A stretch of 64,000 bases of DNA from Epiperipatus broadwayi (GCA_028023455.1 JAQFVV010006197.1:19341254-19405253); one strand, 5' to 3'. Counted from the stretch's first letter, positions 49,327 through 62,167 are shown. Notes: a model not told the origin generated them from the sequence alone. Program-made: numbers and translations.

Positions 49327-50947
49327 ATATTCATAGCGGTAATGGTAGTAATATTTTAGTTTCAAAACTACTTGAACTTTTTATAACATAGGAATCTATG
49401 AATTTATATCTAAGATCTTAAGAATGCTTTTATTTCTCTAGTCTGTAAAAATAAAGGAAATAAAAAGAGTCAGCAATAATTATCAAAAAATATCCTTGTT
49501 GACAACTTTAACAGAAGCACTTTTAAGGATTTTATTAAATAATTTTTAGTCATAAGTGAATGGTTACAGAAACAATTTCATTTTGAGAATGACGAAATAT
49601 TACAGATAGAGATTTTGCTGCCAAGTAAATATAAGAAAAATATTTTGTAGGCAAGCATGTAAGATTTATTTATTAATTTAATCAAAGTATTGGACTCTAT
49701 TAATTGAGAAAGTTTGAAACAGTGTTCAAATAACAGCTGGTTAATTACATAAGTTTATCATAGTATGAGAGATAGGATGATCACTCATGTGAAAATTCTA
49801 AAATATTTGAAATGAAATAAGTGTTAAACAATAATGTATATTAATTCAAACTGTCTTTTCTATTTTTATTATGGTGCGCTTTGGAACAGTTTATAAATAG
49901 TTTTGAAATAGAGGCAGAAAAAAAAAACACAGATTTGATGGTGAAAATTTTGATTTGAAAGAAAAGTAAAAATAGAAATTTCATCATCTTGATTTCTAGA
50001 CATAAAATATACTATGATGATTCCTTTCTTCTTAGAAAAAAATCAAAGATAGATCTCTATAAGTTATTTAGTGAATGTAACTTATAAATTCTTTGATTTA
50101 AAAATAAACTTTGGGTTTAAAAATAAACATTAAAAAACTTGGGTGCCTTAACATGGTCTTCTAAAAATTAGCTACTCAACCTGATTTTGTATGAATAATT
50201 TACAGGGAATATGTATAATTATAATTTATTTAAAGAATTCGTTGGTCTCAGTATTATATTACTTTTATTGGTAATATTCTCTAATAGCGAATAAACACCA
50301 ATTTTCTATAAATAGTATGTAGCTAAATATTTTACCTATATATAATACACAGTACACACAAAACAAACAACATTACCTTTAAAAAGTACAATTAAAAAAA
50401 ATACATTAATCTATTTTTGTTATTAGCTTTTTTCTTCTAAAATATGAATTCTTTTTTTTTTTTTTAGAAAAGATAATTTTTAACAAAATAAATTGTAACG
50501 TGTCTACTCAAGAATGATAGTTTGACATGAGACTAAGTGTAGAATGTCTTTCATTTCCCAGTAAAAAGTGCTATCCGGGAGGAGGAAATTGATATTGAAT
50601 GTAAAAGAGGCTACATTTGGAAGCTCTTCAAAAACTGATATTAAAATGTAACGAATTTTAAAAAAGAAAAAAAATTATTCATAAAATACTAATTAAACAA
50701 TACAGATCTTGTCAAAGAATTGCTATGAAATGTAGAATATATATTTTGTGAAGTTGTTCCACTTAATTGACTTGTTCCTGTTCAGTCTCTCTCTCCCATT
50801 CACAAAAATATTCCATCAACGTAGCTTCAGCAAATATAGAAACATCTCCACTCATCATATTAATAGCTTTAGTAAAGATAACAGAAAGTTTAAAAAAAAA
50901 TAAAAAGTTATTTATAAGTAATTATATAAGTAGTTGATCAGACGATT

Positions 50948-51080
50948 CATGTGATTAGCAGATTGAATACAATAGGTCCCCTTCATTGTCCCAGAAAGAT
51001 TGTTTACCTCCCCTCCCCTTAGTTAGACATTGATCCAGAAATCTTTAGCTTTTTAGTCACCCATTGTACCACTTACGCAA
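50948..51080 (-). repeat. SINE copy
   Basis: On the minus strand: 'gtaagtggtacaatgggtgac', 'gctaaagatttctggatcaatg', with a 'cacatgaatcg'-like tail. This is the same family as the 61.3 kb copy. It lies just beyond the 3' end of the RTE element. Confidence 0.5.
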
Positions 51081-51372
51081 AACACAACAGCACTTTCTCA
51101 CATAACTATTAATCAAAGTCAAGCGCTAATATATCTATAAAAAAATTCAATGTAATCATCATCATCATCATCAACCATTATCAATCCACTGCAGGATGAA
51201 GGTCTCTCCAAATTTAATCCATCTTCTCCGATCTTTAGCTTCTCTTCTCCACAACACCCCTGCACATTTTCTTATTTCATCCATCCATCTCACATGTGGT
51301 CTCTTTCTGGGTCTTTTACAATCTCTTGGAATCCAGTTTAAAATTTCAATTGTCCATCTATTATCATCTCTT

Positions 51373-52839
51373 CTAGCAATATGTCCAGCCCAACTCCATT
51401 TTCAATCTTTTAATTTTTTCAATAAGGTCAGTAACACCTGTTTGTTGTCTTACCCATACATTGCGTTTTCGATCTCTTCTTGTTACTCCCAACATACATC
51501 TCTCCATACTCCTTTGAGTGGTCTGAAGCCTCTGTATTGCTCTTCTATTAAGTGTCCAAGTCTCAGATCCATAAGTAAGAACTGGTAAAACACATTTGTT
51601 AAAAACCTTTCTTTTCAAACACATAGGCATATTTCCTTTTAGTATCAAGTTATTTCTACCAAAAGCACTCCAACCAAGTTTAATTCTATGATTAATTTCC
51701 TCCATTATGTTTCCATCTGTATTAATAATCTGACCAAGGTATTTGTAACTGTTAACTTCTTCTAATTCTTCATAATCAATCTTTATTTTCATATTTTGAG
51801 CAAATCGATTAAACATTACTTTAGTCTTTTTAATATTTATCTTTAGTCCTACTTTTCTACTTTCATCTGCTAACTCCTGCAACATTTCCTGCAGCTCTGA
51901 AGCATTATTTGCAAAAACAACTACATCATCTGCAAAATCTAAATGACTTAAATACTCTCCATTTACTTTCACTCCTTTAGTTTCCCATTTTAATCCACAA
52001 AATACTTCTTGCAGCACTGCTGTAAAGAGTTTTGGAGATATGGAGTCACCTTGTCTTACACCTTTCTCAATGTTGATTTTTCCAGTATCATTATGTAATC
52101 TAATTGTTGCTGTTGCATTTTTATAAATATTCTTTAAAATATGACAATATCCTGGATCTATACCTTGATGATCCAATGCTTTAATCACTGAAGAAATGTG
52201 TATAGAATCGAATGCCTTTTCATAATCTACAAATCCAAAACATAATGGCAACTCATATTCGTTTGTCCTTTCTATGACTTCTCTCAATACCTGGATATGA
52301 TCTATTGTACTAAAACCACTTTTAAATCCAGCTTGTTCTCTTAGTTGGTGGAAATCCAAAGTTCTCTGTAGACGAGTTGTAATTATCTTGGTAAAAATTT
52401 TATATAAAACTGATAAAAGGCTGATAGGTCTGTAATTTCTAATATCTTCTTTATCACCTTTTTTAAATATTAATATTATTACTGCATTCTTCCAATCTTC
52501 CGGTACATCTTTATTATTTAGACATTTGGTATATAACTTTGCTAAAATTGTTTCTATTTCTTCACATCCTTCTTTTAATATATCAATTATAATTCCATCA
52601 TTTCCTGGAGCCTTTCCTTTCTTCATACACTTAATTGCATGTCTCACTTCTTCATTTAAAATTCTGGGCAATTCGGAAGATGTAATAGATATAGGAGGTA
52701 CTTGTTCTTTATTACTATATAATTCTTGATAAAAATCTTCTACCAATTTCATGATGTCATCTCTCTTTTTAGTAATAATTCCATCTTTTTTTCTTATTGC
52801 AGATATAAATTTCCTACCAATACCAAAATTGTTTAACAT
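51373..52839 (-). pseudogene. RTE reverse transcriptase part (488 codons)
   Basis: Reverse transcriptase for target-primed insertion. Visible blocks: 'GKAPGNDGI' (residues 75-83), 'NYRPISLLSVLYKI' (about 135-148), 'EQAGFKSGFSTIDHI' (168-182), 'GFVDYEKAFDSI' with catalytic D205, 'KGVRQGDSISP' (259-269), 'HLDFADDVVVFA' with catalytic D304 and D305, and 'YKYLGQIINTDGN' in the thumb. All catalytic residues are present. The frame begins only because of a frameshift: the preceding endonuclease frame overlaps it by 26 bases. It also ends early. Near 51,398-51,402 one surplus base in a run (plus strand 'catttt') shifts the frame, and the expected C-terminal region continues in another frame down to about 51,165. 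Two small lesions therefore inactivate an otherwise well-kept gene. Confidence 0.92.
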
Positions 52840-54127
52840 TTTTGAGACTTTTATTTTCTTCTACAGCTTTCTTTGCTATTTCACAGTTATACTTTCTTAT
52901 ATCATTTTCAACTCTTTTCCGTACAATTTTACAAAATTCGAGATATTCAATTCTTTTTAATACATCATTTTTGTATATCTTCATATTCCTTCTTTTCTTC
53001 ATAAATTCTCTAGTCTCAGTAGAAATTTTATTAGTCAATTGCTGCTTTTTTCTACCAGCTATGTTTGTTGCAGTTTTTAAAAGTGTATCAGTTATTTTCA
53101 TATTAATTTCATTCAAATCTGAATCATGTTCAAAATCTCCTAACACTTGAAACCTATTTGTAAGTTCTAATTTAAATTCATTAGAATGTTTCTGAAGATT
53201 AGGAATATCACCTGTAAATATTGTTTTTCTTAATAATTTTTGTCTCTCTAGTTTTACATTAACACGTAACTTACACCTTACTAATCGATGATCACTTCCT
53301 GTGTTAAATTTATTAAGAACATTACAATCTTGAAATATGTATTTTCTGTTAGTCAAAATATAATCCAATTCTGCTGTACCTTCATTTGGATGCTTCCATG
53401 TCCATTTCCTTTTAACATTTTTCTCAAAAAATGAATTCATAGTATAAAGTTTTTCTTTTTCTGCAAACTCCACAAGTCTATGTCCTCTCTCATTTCTATT
53501 ACCATAACCAAAATTACCTACAGCAATTTCATCTTTCATTTGTCTACCAATTCTAGCATTAAAGTCTCCCATAACAATTTTAAAATGTTGTTTACTCTGA
53601 TCAAAAGCCTTTTGTACATCCATATAAAAATCTTCTACTACTTCATCACTATGAGAACTTGTTGGGGCATAAACCTGAATTATCTGCATTTGGTATCTGC
53701 TATTAAGTTGTATAACTAATCTTGCCACTCTGTCCGATACACCATCAATCTCCACAATATTGTTCTTCCACTTTTTATTTATAATGAATCCTACTCCACT
53801 TGTATTTCCAATATGTGTGCCTTTATAATAGAGTATATGTCCACTTTTTAAATCAATTGTTTCTTCTCCTTTTCTTCTAACTTCACAAAGTCCAATAATG
53901 TCCCATTTAATATAAGACAGTTCTTCTTCTAATTCTTGCAATCTTCCTTCACTTGAAAGTGATCTGCAGTTGTATGTACCTAAATAAAAAGTCATCATCA
54001 AATGGCAGCCTGGGTCCACAATCAGGGGATTCTTAGCACCCTCCGCCTTTGGCCACCAACCGCTGCCTTGGTTGGTGACTTTACAGCCTCCTGAGAATAA
54101 GGGCCATGTTTTATTTTTGTCTGTCAT
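52814..54127 (-). pseudogene. RTE endonuclease part (437 codons)
   Basis: N-terminal endonuclease of the RTE polyprotein, which nicks target DNA to prime reverse transcription. Motifs of the exonuclease/endonuclease/phosphatase fold: 'LGTYNCRSL' (about 49-57), 'WDIIGLCEVRRKGEE' with E82, 'QVYAPTSSHSDE' (151-162), 'MGDFNARIG' (186-194, catalytic D and N), 'ELDYIL' (253-258) and 'GSDHRLVR' with D279 and H280. All key residues are present. The first Met follows about 326 bases of 5' leader, and the first 45 residues ('GWWPKAEGAKNPLIVDPG') are rich in Gly, Pro and Trp. The frame ends at 'FWYW', where it crosses into the RT frame. In intact RTE elements these are one continuous ORF, so an indel of one or two bases lies near 52,815-52,870. 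Confidence 0.92.
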
Positions 54128-54462
54128 AATTGTATATATGTATTGGAAAAATATTTATCATTTACACAAACATTCATTCTGCCTTATCAGGCACTGAGAA
54201 GAAAGACCATGGTGTTTCTTGATCTTAAACTCAGAGGTAAAAAGCCAATAAACTCACCACGCTGGCTAATGCGTGTTGGTGAGCAGCCCATCCATGTTCG
54301 TATACTATATGAATAATCACATAGTAATAACAGCTGCAACGACAAGAACGTATGGAGTGGACATTAGGAATTTGCCCTGCTCGGTTCCTTTAAGGCCTCC
54401 AAGAGGAATCAAAGGGTCTCCTTTCAGTTAATAGCAAACTCCTTTCTGCAGCCCAATGTAAT

Positions 54463-54985
54463 ACTTCTATTAATAAAACAAAAGTATGAAACCAATCCAG
54501 ATCATAACATGTATTCCTGAATAATATACAATGCCACAATTTACTATTTATTTCTTGCATTATAGATCAATTATCATTAAAGATATTATGTCTATGATAC
54601 ATGTGCTGATTCCCATTACTATAGTTTTCTTATCTTGGGTGGCTAGTTATAACATAGATATATCCAGCTTTGAAAAATGCTTTCTGGAAGATGTGATGTA
54701 TTGTTGGCTTCACATATTTTTTAAAAAAGATACAATGCAGTGGCAATGATCAAATGTTATATAATTCCTGATCATAGAACTCTACATTACATCTACACAT
54801 CAGATGTTTTTTCTTCCACAAAAATTTCTTCAGCCTGAAATTAAACCAAAAAAAAAAAATTGCTCATTAATAAGCTACTCTATTAATGAACTAACTGTTA
54901 CCCACTATTACAGATAATTCTAAAAAAAATATTTTAAAAATTTATTCCAGCAGCACAATAATAACAAAACAAACTTTACATATAC
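54463..54985. other. AT-rich flank of the RTE insertion
   Basis: No gene is recognised. A 72-codon frame at 54,531-54,749 is not recognisable. Confidence 0.45.
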
Positions 54986-54988
54986 AAA

Positions 54989-55079
54989 GAGGTTTGCTAA
55001 TTGCTCAATAAGCTTTGTGATAAATGCTTAGCAAAAGAAAGAATTTATCACAAAGCTTGTTGAGGAATTGGCAATCCTC
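54989..55079. repeat. Short hairpin (37-bp arms)
   Basis: The left arm 54,989-55,025 pairs with the right arm 55,043-55,079. The blocks 'aagctttgtgataaat' and 'atttatcacaaagctt' are perfectly inverted and the outer parts have a few mismatches. The loop is about 17 bases. Confidence 0.8.
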
Positions 55080-55925
55080 ATTGTTTATAACTTACAAGCT
55101 TAAGAGAATAGGGTCATGTGATCTATGACTCTTATTTTGACTATTTAAAGCATTTAAAATGTCTCTATCTAAAAACCACACCCAATCCCCTGACTAATGG
55201 TTTCATGCTTTTGGCACTCCTCAGAGAGGCACTAAGATAATTTCAGACACTAGATCTGTTTGCTTTTTTAAAAAGAGAGATTCAATGACATTTCAAAGAA
55301 CTTATTTCTTTTGCAGCATACCTATGAACGAAATGATGATCTCTAAAAAAATGCTAATAAATTTTCACTTATTGGCCTTCACTGAGGTGGAACAAATCAT
55401 TACATGATCATATTATATTATGCTAATCAAATTAATAATAGACTTTAAGGATCATCCAATTAAAGTCAGTCAATGCAAGCATATATTAATTTGTCTCATC
55501 ATTGCAAATAATTAAAAATATTTGTATTTAGATTGTAAATAAAATTATTAATAAGATAGAGAGATGAGTTATACATATGATGACAACCATTCCAACATAG
55601 TCAACTTTAATTCACTTTAGAATTTGAAGTCCCCTATCTTAATAAAATGTTTTTTTCCTGATAAAAAAATAAAATAGTCTTTATTGATTATATGTTGTTA
55701 AATTAATTGGAATCAAATTAATGCATTAATAATTAATGTTTAATAATTAAGTGACAGCTTTAAAAAAGAATTTTTGTTTTAAATTACATATACAATGTAT
55801 TATTCTTCCCTTGAAAGGCAAGTCTTAAAAAAATAGAAAATTTTGCTGTGAAGACGGTAATATATAGCAGTAAAAAATTGAATAAACAAATTAATGGATC
55901 AGGATATGAATTACAAGGAACATTT
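55080..55925. other. AT-rich sequence without recognised features
   Basis: No supported gene or structured repeat. Confidence 0.45.
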
Positions 55926-55929
55926 GTGA

Positions 55930-56373
55930 TTCACTAAATAAATTCTATAGAATCTCGACCTCAGGGTTTCCAATGAGCGTTCCATCATCAGATTTTCATT
56001 TGGATGGATGTTGAAAAGTTGGAGTGTGGAGTGGATTGAAGCCTATCCATTAAAATATGAAGATTGGCTATCTTATTATATATCTGAGCTGATGATTGCT
56101 GGTTTAGCATGAAATACGTATATTGGCGATTATTTATCTTTTCGACATATATCAGTGTATGAGATAGAGTGGAGAGTGGTGGATCTTGTGAAAGTCTGTG
56201 CTCATACGCCCTACATATTCTATAGTTATTACAAAATACTTATCTTTACATTTTTATTTGCCTTTCTATCATGGCCTTTTATTCTACAAGAGTTAGAATG
56301 GTGTTACTCATTAGTGGTGGATAAGGATGAGGATAAGATGTTAATTTGTCAATATCATGCATTATTTGAGTAA
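55930..56373 (+). pseudogene. Unrecognised coding-like stretch broken by one stop
   Basis: One frame stays open for about 145 codons (roughly 55,935-56,373) except for a single TGA near 56,110. Upstream of the stop it reads 'IIRFSFGWMLKSWSVEWIEA' then 'LKYEDWLSYYISELMIAG'. Downstream it reads 'YEIEWRVVDLVKVCAHTP', then a hydrophobic segment 'YKILIFTFLFAFLSWPFI' that could span a membrane, then 'ELEWCYSLVVDKDEDK'. It is richer in Trp, Glu and Asp than chance frames of this AT-rich DNA and has fewer homopolymers. I recognise no family. It may be a relic exon or a transposon fragment. A 'ga|gtaagaa' near the end could be read as a splice donor but proves nothing. Confidence 0.3.
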
Positions 56374-59300
56374 GAAATTTTTTTTTTTTACTAAAATATT
56401 ATAAGTTTTAGACTAATTATATTATACATATAATTCAAAATAATAGAAGGAAAAAATTCTTCAATTTTCATTTTTCTCTCATTATTAGAATTATTTTCAA
56501 TACTTTAATTTGGTTCATCATAATTTAATTAAAAATAGTAACAATCAATAAATTAATTGATTATTTACTCTCTTATTAAGATAATAAAGGATGATTCTTA
56601 AATAATGTTTTAATGAATTTGAAAACTAATATTTAAGTACTCTTACTTTAGCTATCTTGTTTTAAAATAGATATGTAAGGCTTCCACTTATGATAAGGAT
56701 GAATTGCCAAAAAAAAAAATTGTCAAGTTTTTGTCCATGTGTTACGTGAATACCAATGATATTCTAAACTATGTTTAATATATATATAACTTTTCAATTA
56801 TGTACTGAACATTTATCATCAAATGAAATGTCAGCGTAAAAAGAATGACAATGAATTGTCCAATATTCAGCATTTTTAAATCCACTATCCCAATGTAGCA
56901 AATATACGATAGACTATAATTTATAATAGAACTCATTTATATAAAAAAAAAAAAAACTTGAATTGTTACAATCAGATTAATTTATATTTAAATTATTAAC
57001 TCTTAACTGTATATACAACATAAAAACAGAAAGTTGACAATTGTACGCTTTAATAGGGGTCAACGTGAATTTGCATTGACACCTTTAGATTGCTGTAATT
57101 CGGCCAATTTTTGAGTTACGGTGATGAAAAAATGCCCATATTAAAGCTTAGAGCAAGGCCTGTAAGATGCTGCCCTCTCTTGAATTATTTTAAAAGTAAA
57201 AAATCAATACTAGGAGTGTTTTAAGTTTACAAAAGAAGAAGGCCAGTTCTGATTGGTTGGATAATCCATTCTCAATTCTTATTGGCTGATGATTCCGACA
57301 AATATTTTTTCACTGCTGAAAATGAAAATATATGTTTTAGAGTGTTTTTTTAATTATTTATCGTACATTTTTCATAAAATCTGCTGAAAATATAGTTATT
57401 TTATAAAAGTAGTAAGGTTTTATTAAAAAAGTGTATACTTTACACGATTGTAAATTGAAAAACAAAATGCGATAGCAATAATTTTGACATCCTGTCAAGA
57501 GTTTAGACAGCCCCAAGCTGTTTATTTAATTTTCAAACAAAGATTAATGTTTTAGAATATTTTTCTGGCATTTATTTAAATATTATAATGTATTTTTTAA
57601 TAATATGTTGAAAATATAATTATTTTGAAAAAAATGCTAAGATTTTACCAAAAAATTCTTAAAAAATTCATAATGGCAAATCCGGGAGGGATATAAATGA
57701 CGTTTACATGCTTGTAATTTGCTCATAATGTTTTCTTTGATTTTTCCGCTTTTGAATATTTTTATAAAATACAAATAAAAATATATTTTTGAAAAAACAT
57801 TCGTTTACTTTCTTAACATTACAAATAATTAATATACTTTTTGAAAACAAAACTAAAATTAATATATATTAAAAGATGAAAATATTTCTATCAACCAATA
57901 ATAAAAATGACCCTCGAAAGTGTTAAATGTTTAGCCTCAAAAGAAGTATCCATATAAAACAACGAATGTGAGTTAGTTAATATGTGATCATTTTTATATA
58001 AAAATTTATGTCCACGGTTCATAATTAAAAAAAAGATGTAACCATATATGCAATGCAACCTTTTCTTGTAAGATAAATAAATGTAAGCAACAATTTTAAT
58101 TTATTTATTCTTTTTTTTTCTTTTTAAAGGATCTTTTTAAAGCAGTATATTTAATAAATTACATTCACATGCAATAAAATATGTTTAATTTTATTGATTT
58201 CCTTATTATCATTACAATTACTTGAATAATTTTGTTTATATTTTTCAGGTTGTACTAATCTGAAAAGAGTTAAGATACAAGGGTTTTGAAATAACAATAT
58301 TCAACCTATCATCTTTATATATATAATAAATAAGTATTATGCTTATTGGTAAAAACATGTATTTGAAATTAACTTTGTACTTTTCTTTCACTTTTTAAAG
58401 GAAAAAGTTCTCTATTATATACATAAACCTTTCAAATTACAAACCACATTATCACATTCATAATCTTAATGTCTTACTCCTTTAACTTGAATAGTTAGTT
58501 ATACTGTGAGATATAAAGTATCCATCACAGACAAACATAATAAAATTTGCAATAAAAAATCTGGTAAAGATTTTTAGATGTGAGGACATATTTTTAAAAA
58601 ATGAACAAAATTATTTATGTTATGGTGTTTCCTATCACTCTCTGTAGAAATGAAAGTTAAATATAAAAGAATACAATGAAATCCAATTAACTAGGAACAG
58701 AACACACAAAATTCTGTTGATACTGCTATCTAGTGTACATTGACTAAATAAATTATTTAAGAATTGTTTACAAGTAAAAGTATGCATTATCTCTGCTTAA
58801 TTCAGAAAATTAATTTATTGATTTGGTATATATTATTTTATCTAATTCTAAAAATATAAACTGTTCCAATTTATTCTTTTTTTACAAAATGGAATGACTT
58901 CTCTGAGTACTTCATAAGATAAATCCAATTTTGGTAATATTACTTTATAAGATAATAAAACAAATGAGTGAATTATTCGTTTTTAATTAATAACAATAAT
59001 ATTAGTTATTTCTTGTATGAAATATAATAACATTATTATAATAAAAGCATATTATTATGACATTTACAAAAATGCATATTTGTTTCAGATTAATCTATTT
59101 TTTTCTTAATTCAATTTAAAATATTATATCAGTACTTACAATATGATGATGACAATAATGATGATGATGATAGTAATGGTGATGATAACATTAAAAACAT
59201 TTGAAATTTTTTTACAATTTACATATATTTGCTGTGAGAATGTAGACTAAAATTTGGACAATAAAGCACATCCACGAGTAATAAACTGACCAATTAAGAA

Positions 59301-61250
59301 TGATTCACTGCCTTGCATGTTTAGTCCAGAGGTAAAGTGGAAAACTCTAGAGTTCAAGATTTCTAGTGCTCAAACTTCTTAAAAACCCTAAGTATAAAAA
59401 AATTGATTATTTATTAATGATTCAATGATTATTTATTATTAATTAGCCTCAGCAATAACTGGTAAATGCCAAGAAGACTCAGTAAATAATCAAATGGTTA
59501 ATAGTTCAGGAAGTTATGATGTTTGATCACCCAAATATGGGATTGAGCATTAAAAGTTCAGTTCAAGTGAGCAAATTCAGATGTTTTATTCTACTTTCTT
59601 AGAAGAAAATCAATCCAATAATCTTTACCTTCTGAACCTGGCAGGTGATCAGTGTGCTAAACCATACTTACAGTTAATACTGTTAGATGCTTGAAGCAGG
59701 TCTTAGAATAACTCACATAAGCAATTATTAGCTTCTCAAAAATGTGCAAAGTATTTTATAATTTAAAAATACACAAGACTCAATAAGCTTAACATAAAAA
59801 TATAACATTTATATTGATTTCTAAATATAATTTTTAGAAAACTCAGATAAAAATGACAAAATCATAGATATTACAATAGCAAATGATTCTATAGATTAAT
59901 GTGTGGAATATAATAGATATTAAAAAAAAAACGACATACAGTTCTTGGTTTGATAAAATCAATCCTGCTACTACTACTAAGCATCATTTAAATGGTGGTA
60001 TTAACATTATTAGAATATGTAGTGTGGTATATATGAGAGTAAAATTTGTAATTTTTCTAACAGTGCTTACATTAAACTTTCATAGTAAATCAAAATATTG
60101 CCTAGTAATATATTAGTACCTCTATATTTTTCAAAGATAAACTTACAGTTATAAAATATGGATTGCAAATTTCTCAAAAACGAAAAATAAACCACTTCAA
60201 TGTTGTTGCAAACTCCTGAAAGCCAAATAAAATACATATCACAATCTGTTATAATGTACTTAGTTTCTAAATTATTTTTATGCTTCCATATCATCAGATG
60301 AATGATATTTCTGTAGAATGACTTGGCTTTCAGACTGTCAAAATAGCATTCATTGCTATGTTGATGAAATCCACCCATCCATTGCTGATTTTTTTTTATA
60401 TATATTAACAATCCTCCTAAAAATTATAAATGTCCTTAAAAAAATTAAATCATCTCAAAATATAATCTTATCATCATATGAAGTTTTAAGCAAAAATTCA
60501 AATAATTTGTTGCTATTGTTATTCCTAGTCAGAGAAAAAGTTCTATAGTTAATAAATAAACGAGGTTATTAAAATATATAGTTAATGATCTGGAGTCAAA
60601 TCTAAATAACTATTTCACTTGGTTAGATTGACTCAAAATCTTAAAATATTTTGAATTTTTAATGTCTTTAACTTGAATAGTAAAATAAAATTGAAGACTG
60701 TTGATGAACACATAACTGCATTAATTCCAGATTTGATCCTAGGTCTCATTAAGAAACAAAATATTGAAACTGACCTGGGAATGAGGATGTAGATGCACTA
60801 AAATTCAGTAGTCTCTAAAGACTCAAGTTTACTATATATAACAATGATTTGGAAGATCTTGTTTTATCAAGAATTCAAGATTAATATAATCAAGTATTTA
60901 CTTACTCTTATTCATTTTTTTTTTGTCACTCATAGAATTATCAAAACTCTGGGCTACAACCATAATTTAAAAATGTCAACAATTTTCTTATCCTTAATTT
61001 TTTTTCTGTGATCAAATTTTGTATTCATAGAAAGTCATAGAAATATAATTCTTATTTTTTAAAAATATGTTCCTACAAACCTTTTCCAGGATTTTCACTA
61101 TGATCTTTCCCAGTGTTACTACTTATAAATCTTTGTATTATTTGTCTCTTTGTTATCGTGAATGATTAAAAAAAAAACCTATCAATTTTGATGCTAGATT
61201 CTGACCATGATATTATAATATCTCTTCTTTTTATTTAATAAACAACATCA
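56374..61250. other. AT-rich sequence, no supported gene
   Basis: At 57,030-57,720 the base composition is more mixed ('gtcaacgtgaatttgcattgac', 'ccgggaggg'), and two segments about 215 bases apart look alike ('ctgaaaatatagttatttt' near 57,383 and 'ttgaaaatataattatttt' near 57,607). They probably form a diverged internal duplication. Possible degenerate SINE fragments lie near 59,330-59,390 (plus), 59,510-59,670 and 60,590-60,800. Overlapping frames at 60.0-60.5 kb are not recognisable. Confidence 0.4.
59141..59190. repeat. Imperfect (GAT)n microsatellite
   Basis: About 50 bases of GAT repeats with interruptions. On the plus strand it resembles the tail of an RTE-type LINE, but no LINE sequence is recognised upstream. 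Confidence 0.85.
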
Positions 61251-61253
61251 ATA

Positions 61254-61352
61254 AGGTCATGTGACATTGAAGCACCATAAGTGACAAACTTAAGTTTCAA
61301 TCCAGGGATCTCAGTTCTTTAATCCACCACTCTATCACTACAGTAAATTTCA
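61254..61352 (-). repeat. tRNA-derived SINE, best-preserved copy of the main family
   Basis: On the minus strand an A box 'tagtgatagagtggt' (61,340-61,326) and a B box 'ggattgaaact' (61,303-61,293) stand at normal tRNA spacing. A tail 'gtgcttcaatgtcacatgac' follows. The tail motif with CACATGAC recurs in the other copies in the window. A 65-codon minus-strand frame across it is incidental. Confidence 0.65.
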
Positions 61353-61377
61353 GAGAACAAACATGACTTTTTAAAAA

Positions 61378-61406
61378 CAAACAAACAAACAAACAAACAA
61401 ACAAAT
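61378..61406. repeat. (CAAA)n microsatellite
   Basis: Seven CAAA units immediately after the SINE head. It may be a simple repeat that grew from an A-rich stretch. Confidence 0.9.
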
Positions 61407-62167
61407 ACTGAACAGAACATATACTTGAGACATCAAAAGTAATTTGCAGACAAAGGTACAAAAATGGTTTTAATAAAAAACGGTGCCTCAGCAAAGAGGG
61501 AAGCTACAAGATAAAAAATATTTAGTTACAAAAATATAACCCGATTTCTTAAATACGTGATCTTATAACCTTAACATATTAACAAAAGCCAGCAAATTTG
61601 CAGGAAAATAAAACTGACAACTAATTCAAGTCTAAAATATAGGTATTATCATTTTATTTTGATTCTGAATATATATTCTAAAGATGCCCGAATAGTCATA
61701 CTTCACCTTCTTTAAAATAAAAAAGCCTTTTTTTTTTTTTAATGATAATGTACCAGAATTGAAAATTGAGAAAAATAAAGGTTTAAGAAAAGAAGATTAA
61801 TATCTTATGGAAAATGTAATGAAAAAAAAAGAAGCTTTTTATTTAAAAGCGCATTAAGACTAGAATTCATTCAAAAGTAATAAAATAATTATTTTTCTCC
61901 TCTAATAAATACTTAACTGTTCATTATAATCAAGAATTCCCAGTGTTTAAAACTGCTAATGGCTGATACATTATGTTCATTTAAAATTTTATGTATTTAA
62001 ATAAAACAGTTTGATATATCACTTAAAAAAAAAAAAAAACTTATTTTTTCTTAATATTTTTTTAAAAAAAATTATTTATTTTTAATACATTGTTTTTTAT
62101 TCTAAATATGTATAAGCCAAAATTGAATATCTCGAGAATCTTTTAACGGACACGCAATGTGGCATGG
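61407..62167. other. AT-rich sequence without recognised features
   Basis: No supported gene. Confidence 0.5.

Larger units (their letters stand above)
47271..50940. other. AT-rich sequence with two small relics
   Basis: No gene is recognised. It contains a (CA)n tract at about 48,091-48,106. A deleted foldback-family copy (48,191-48,293) and a GC-rich palindromic island (49,297-49,326) are described separately. Confidence 0.45.
51157..54453 (-). mobile_element. Full-length RTE-clade LINE with 9-bp target-site duplication
   Basis: A 3.3-kb non-LTR retrotransposon on the minus strand. The 9-base CAATGTAAT occurs immediately at both boundaries (51,148-51,156 and 54,454-54,462). Its 3' end is a short (GAT)n-like tail, seen on the plus strand as 'catcatcatcatcatc', typical of RTE elements, which lack a poly-A tail. 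The 5' untranslated part is about 326 bases. The body encodes an apurinic-like endonuclease followed by reverse transcriptase, now in two frames. Length, tail and domain order fit RTE (BovB-like) elements of about 3.2-3.3 kb. The exact duplication and good motif preservation indicate a fairly recent insertion. It is the most intact gene-bearing unit in the window. Confidence 0.93.

Noticed and set aside
51196-51588. 130-codon plus-strand frame, and similar plus-strand frames at 52.5-53.7 kb
   Set aside because: They are antisense to the RTE endonuclease and reverse transcriptase, whose motifs are unambiguous.
59141-59190. 3' tail of another RTE LINE
   Set aside because: The (GAT)n-like tract fits, but no RT or thumb sequence could be recognised upstream on the matching strand.
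60067-60411. 114-codon minus-strand frame
   Set aside because: It overlaps frames on the other strand and has no recognisable motif. Its length is within chance for the longest frames in 64 kb.
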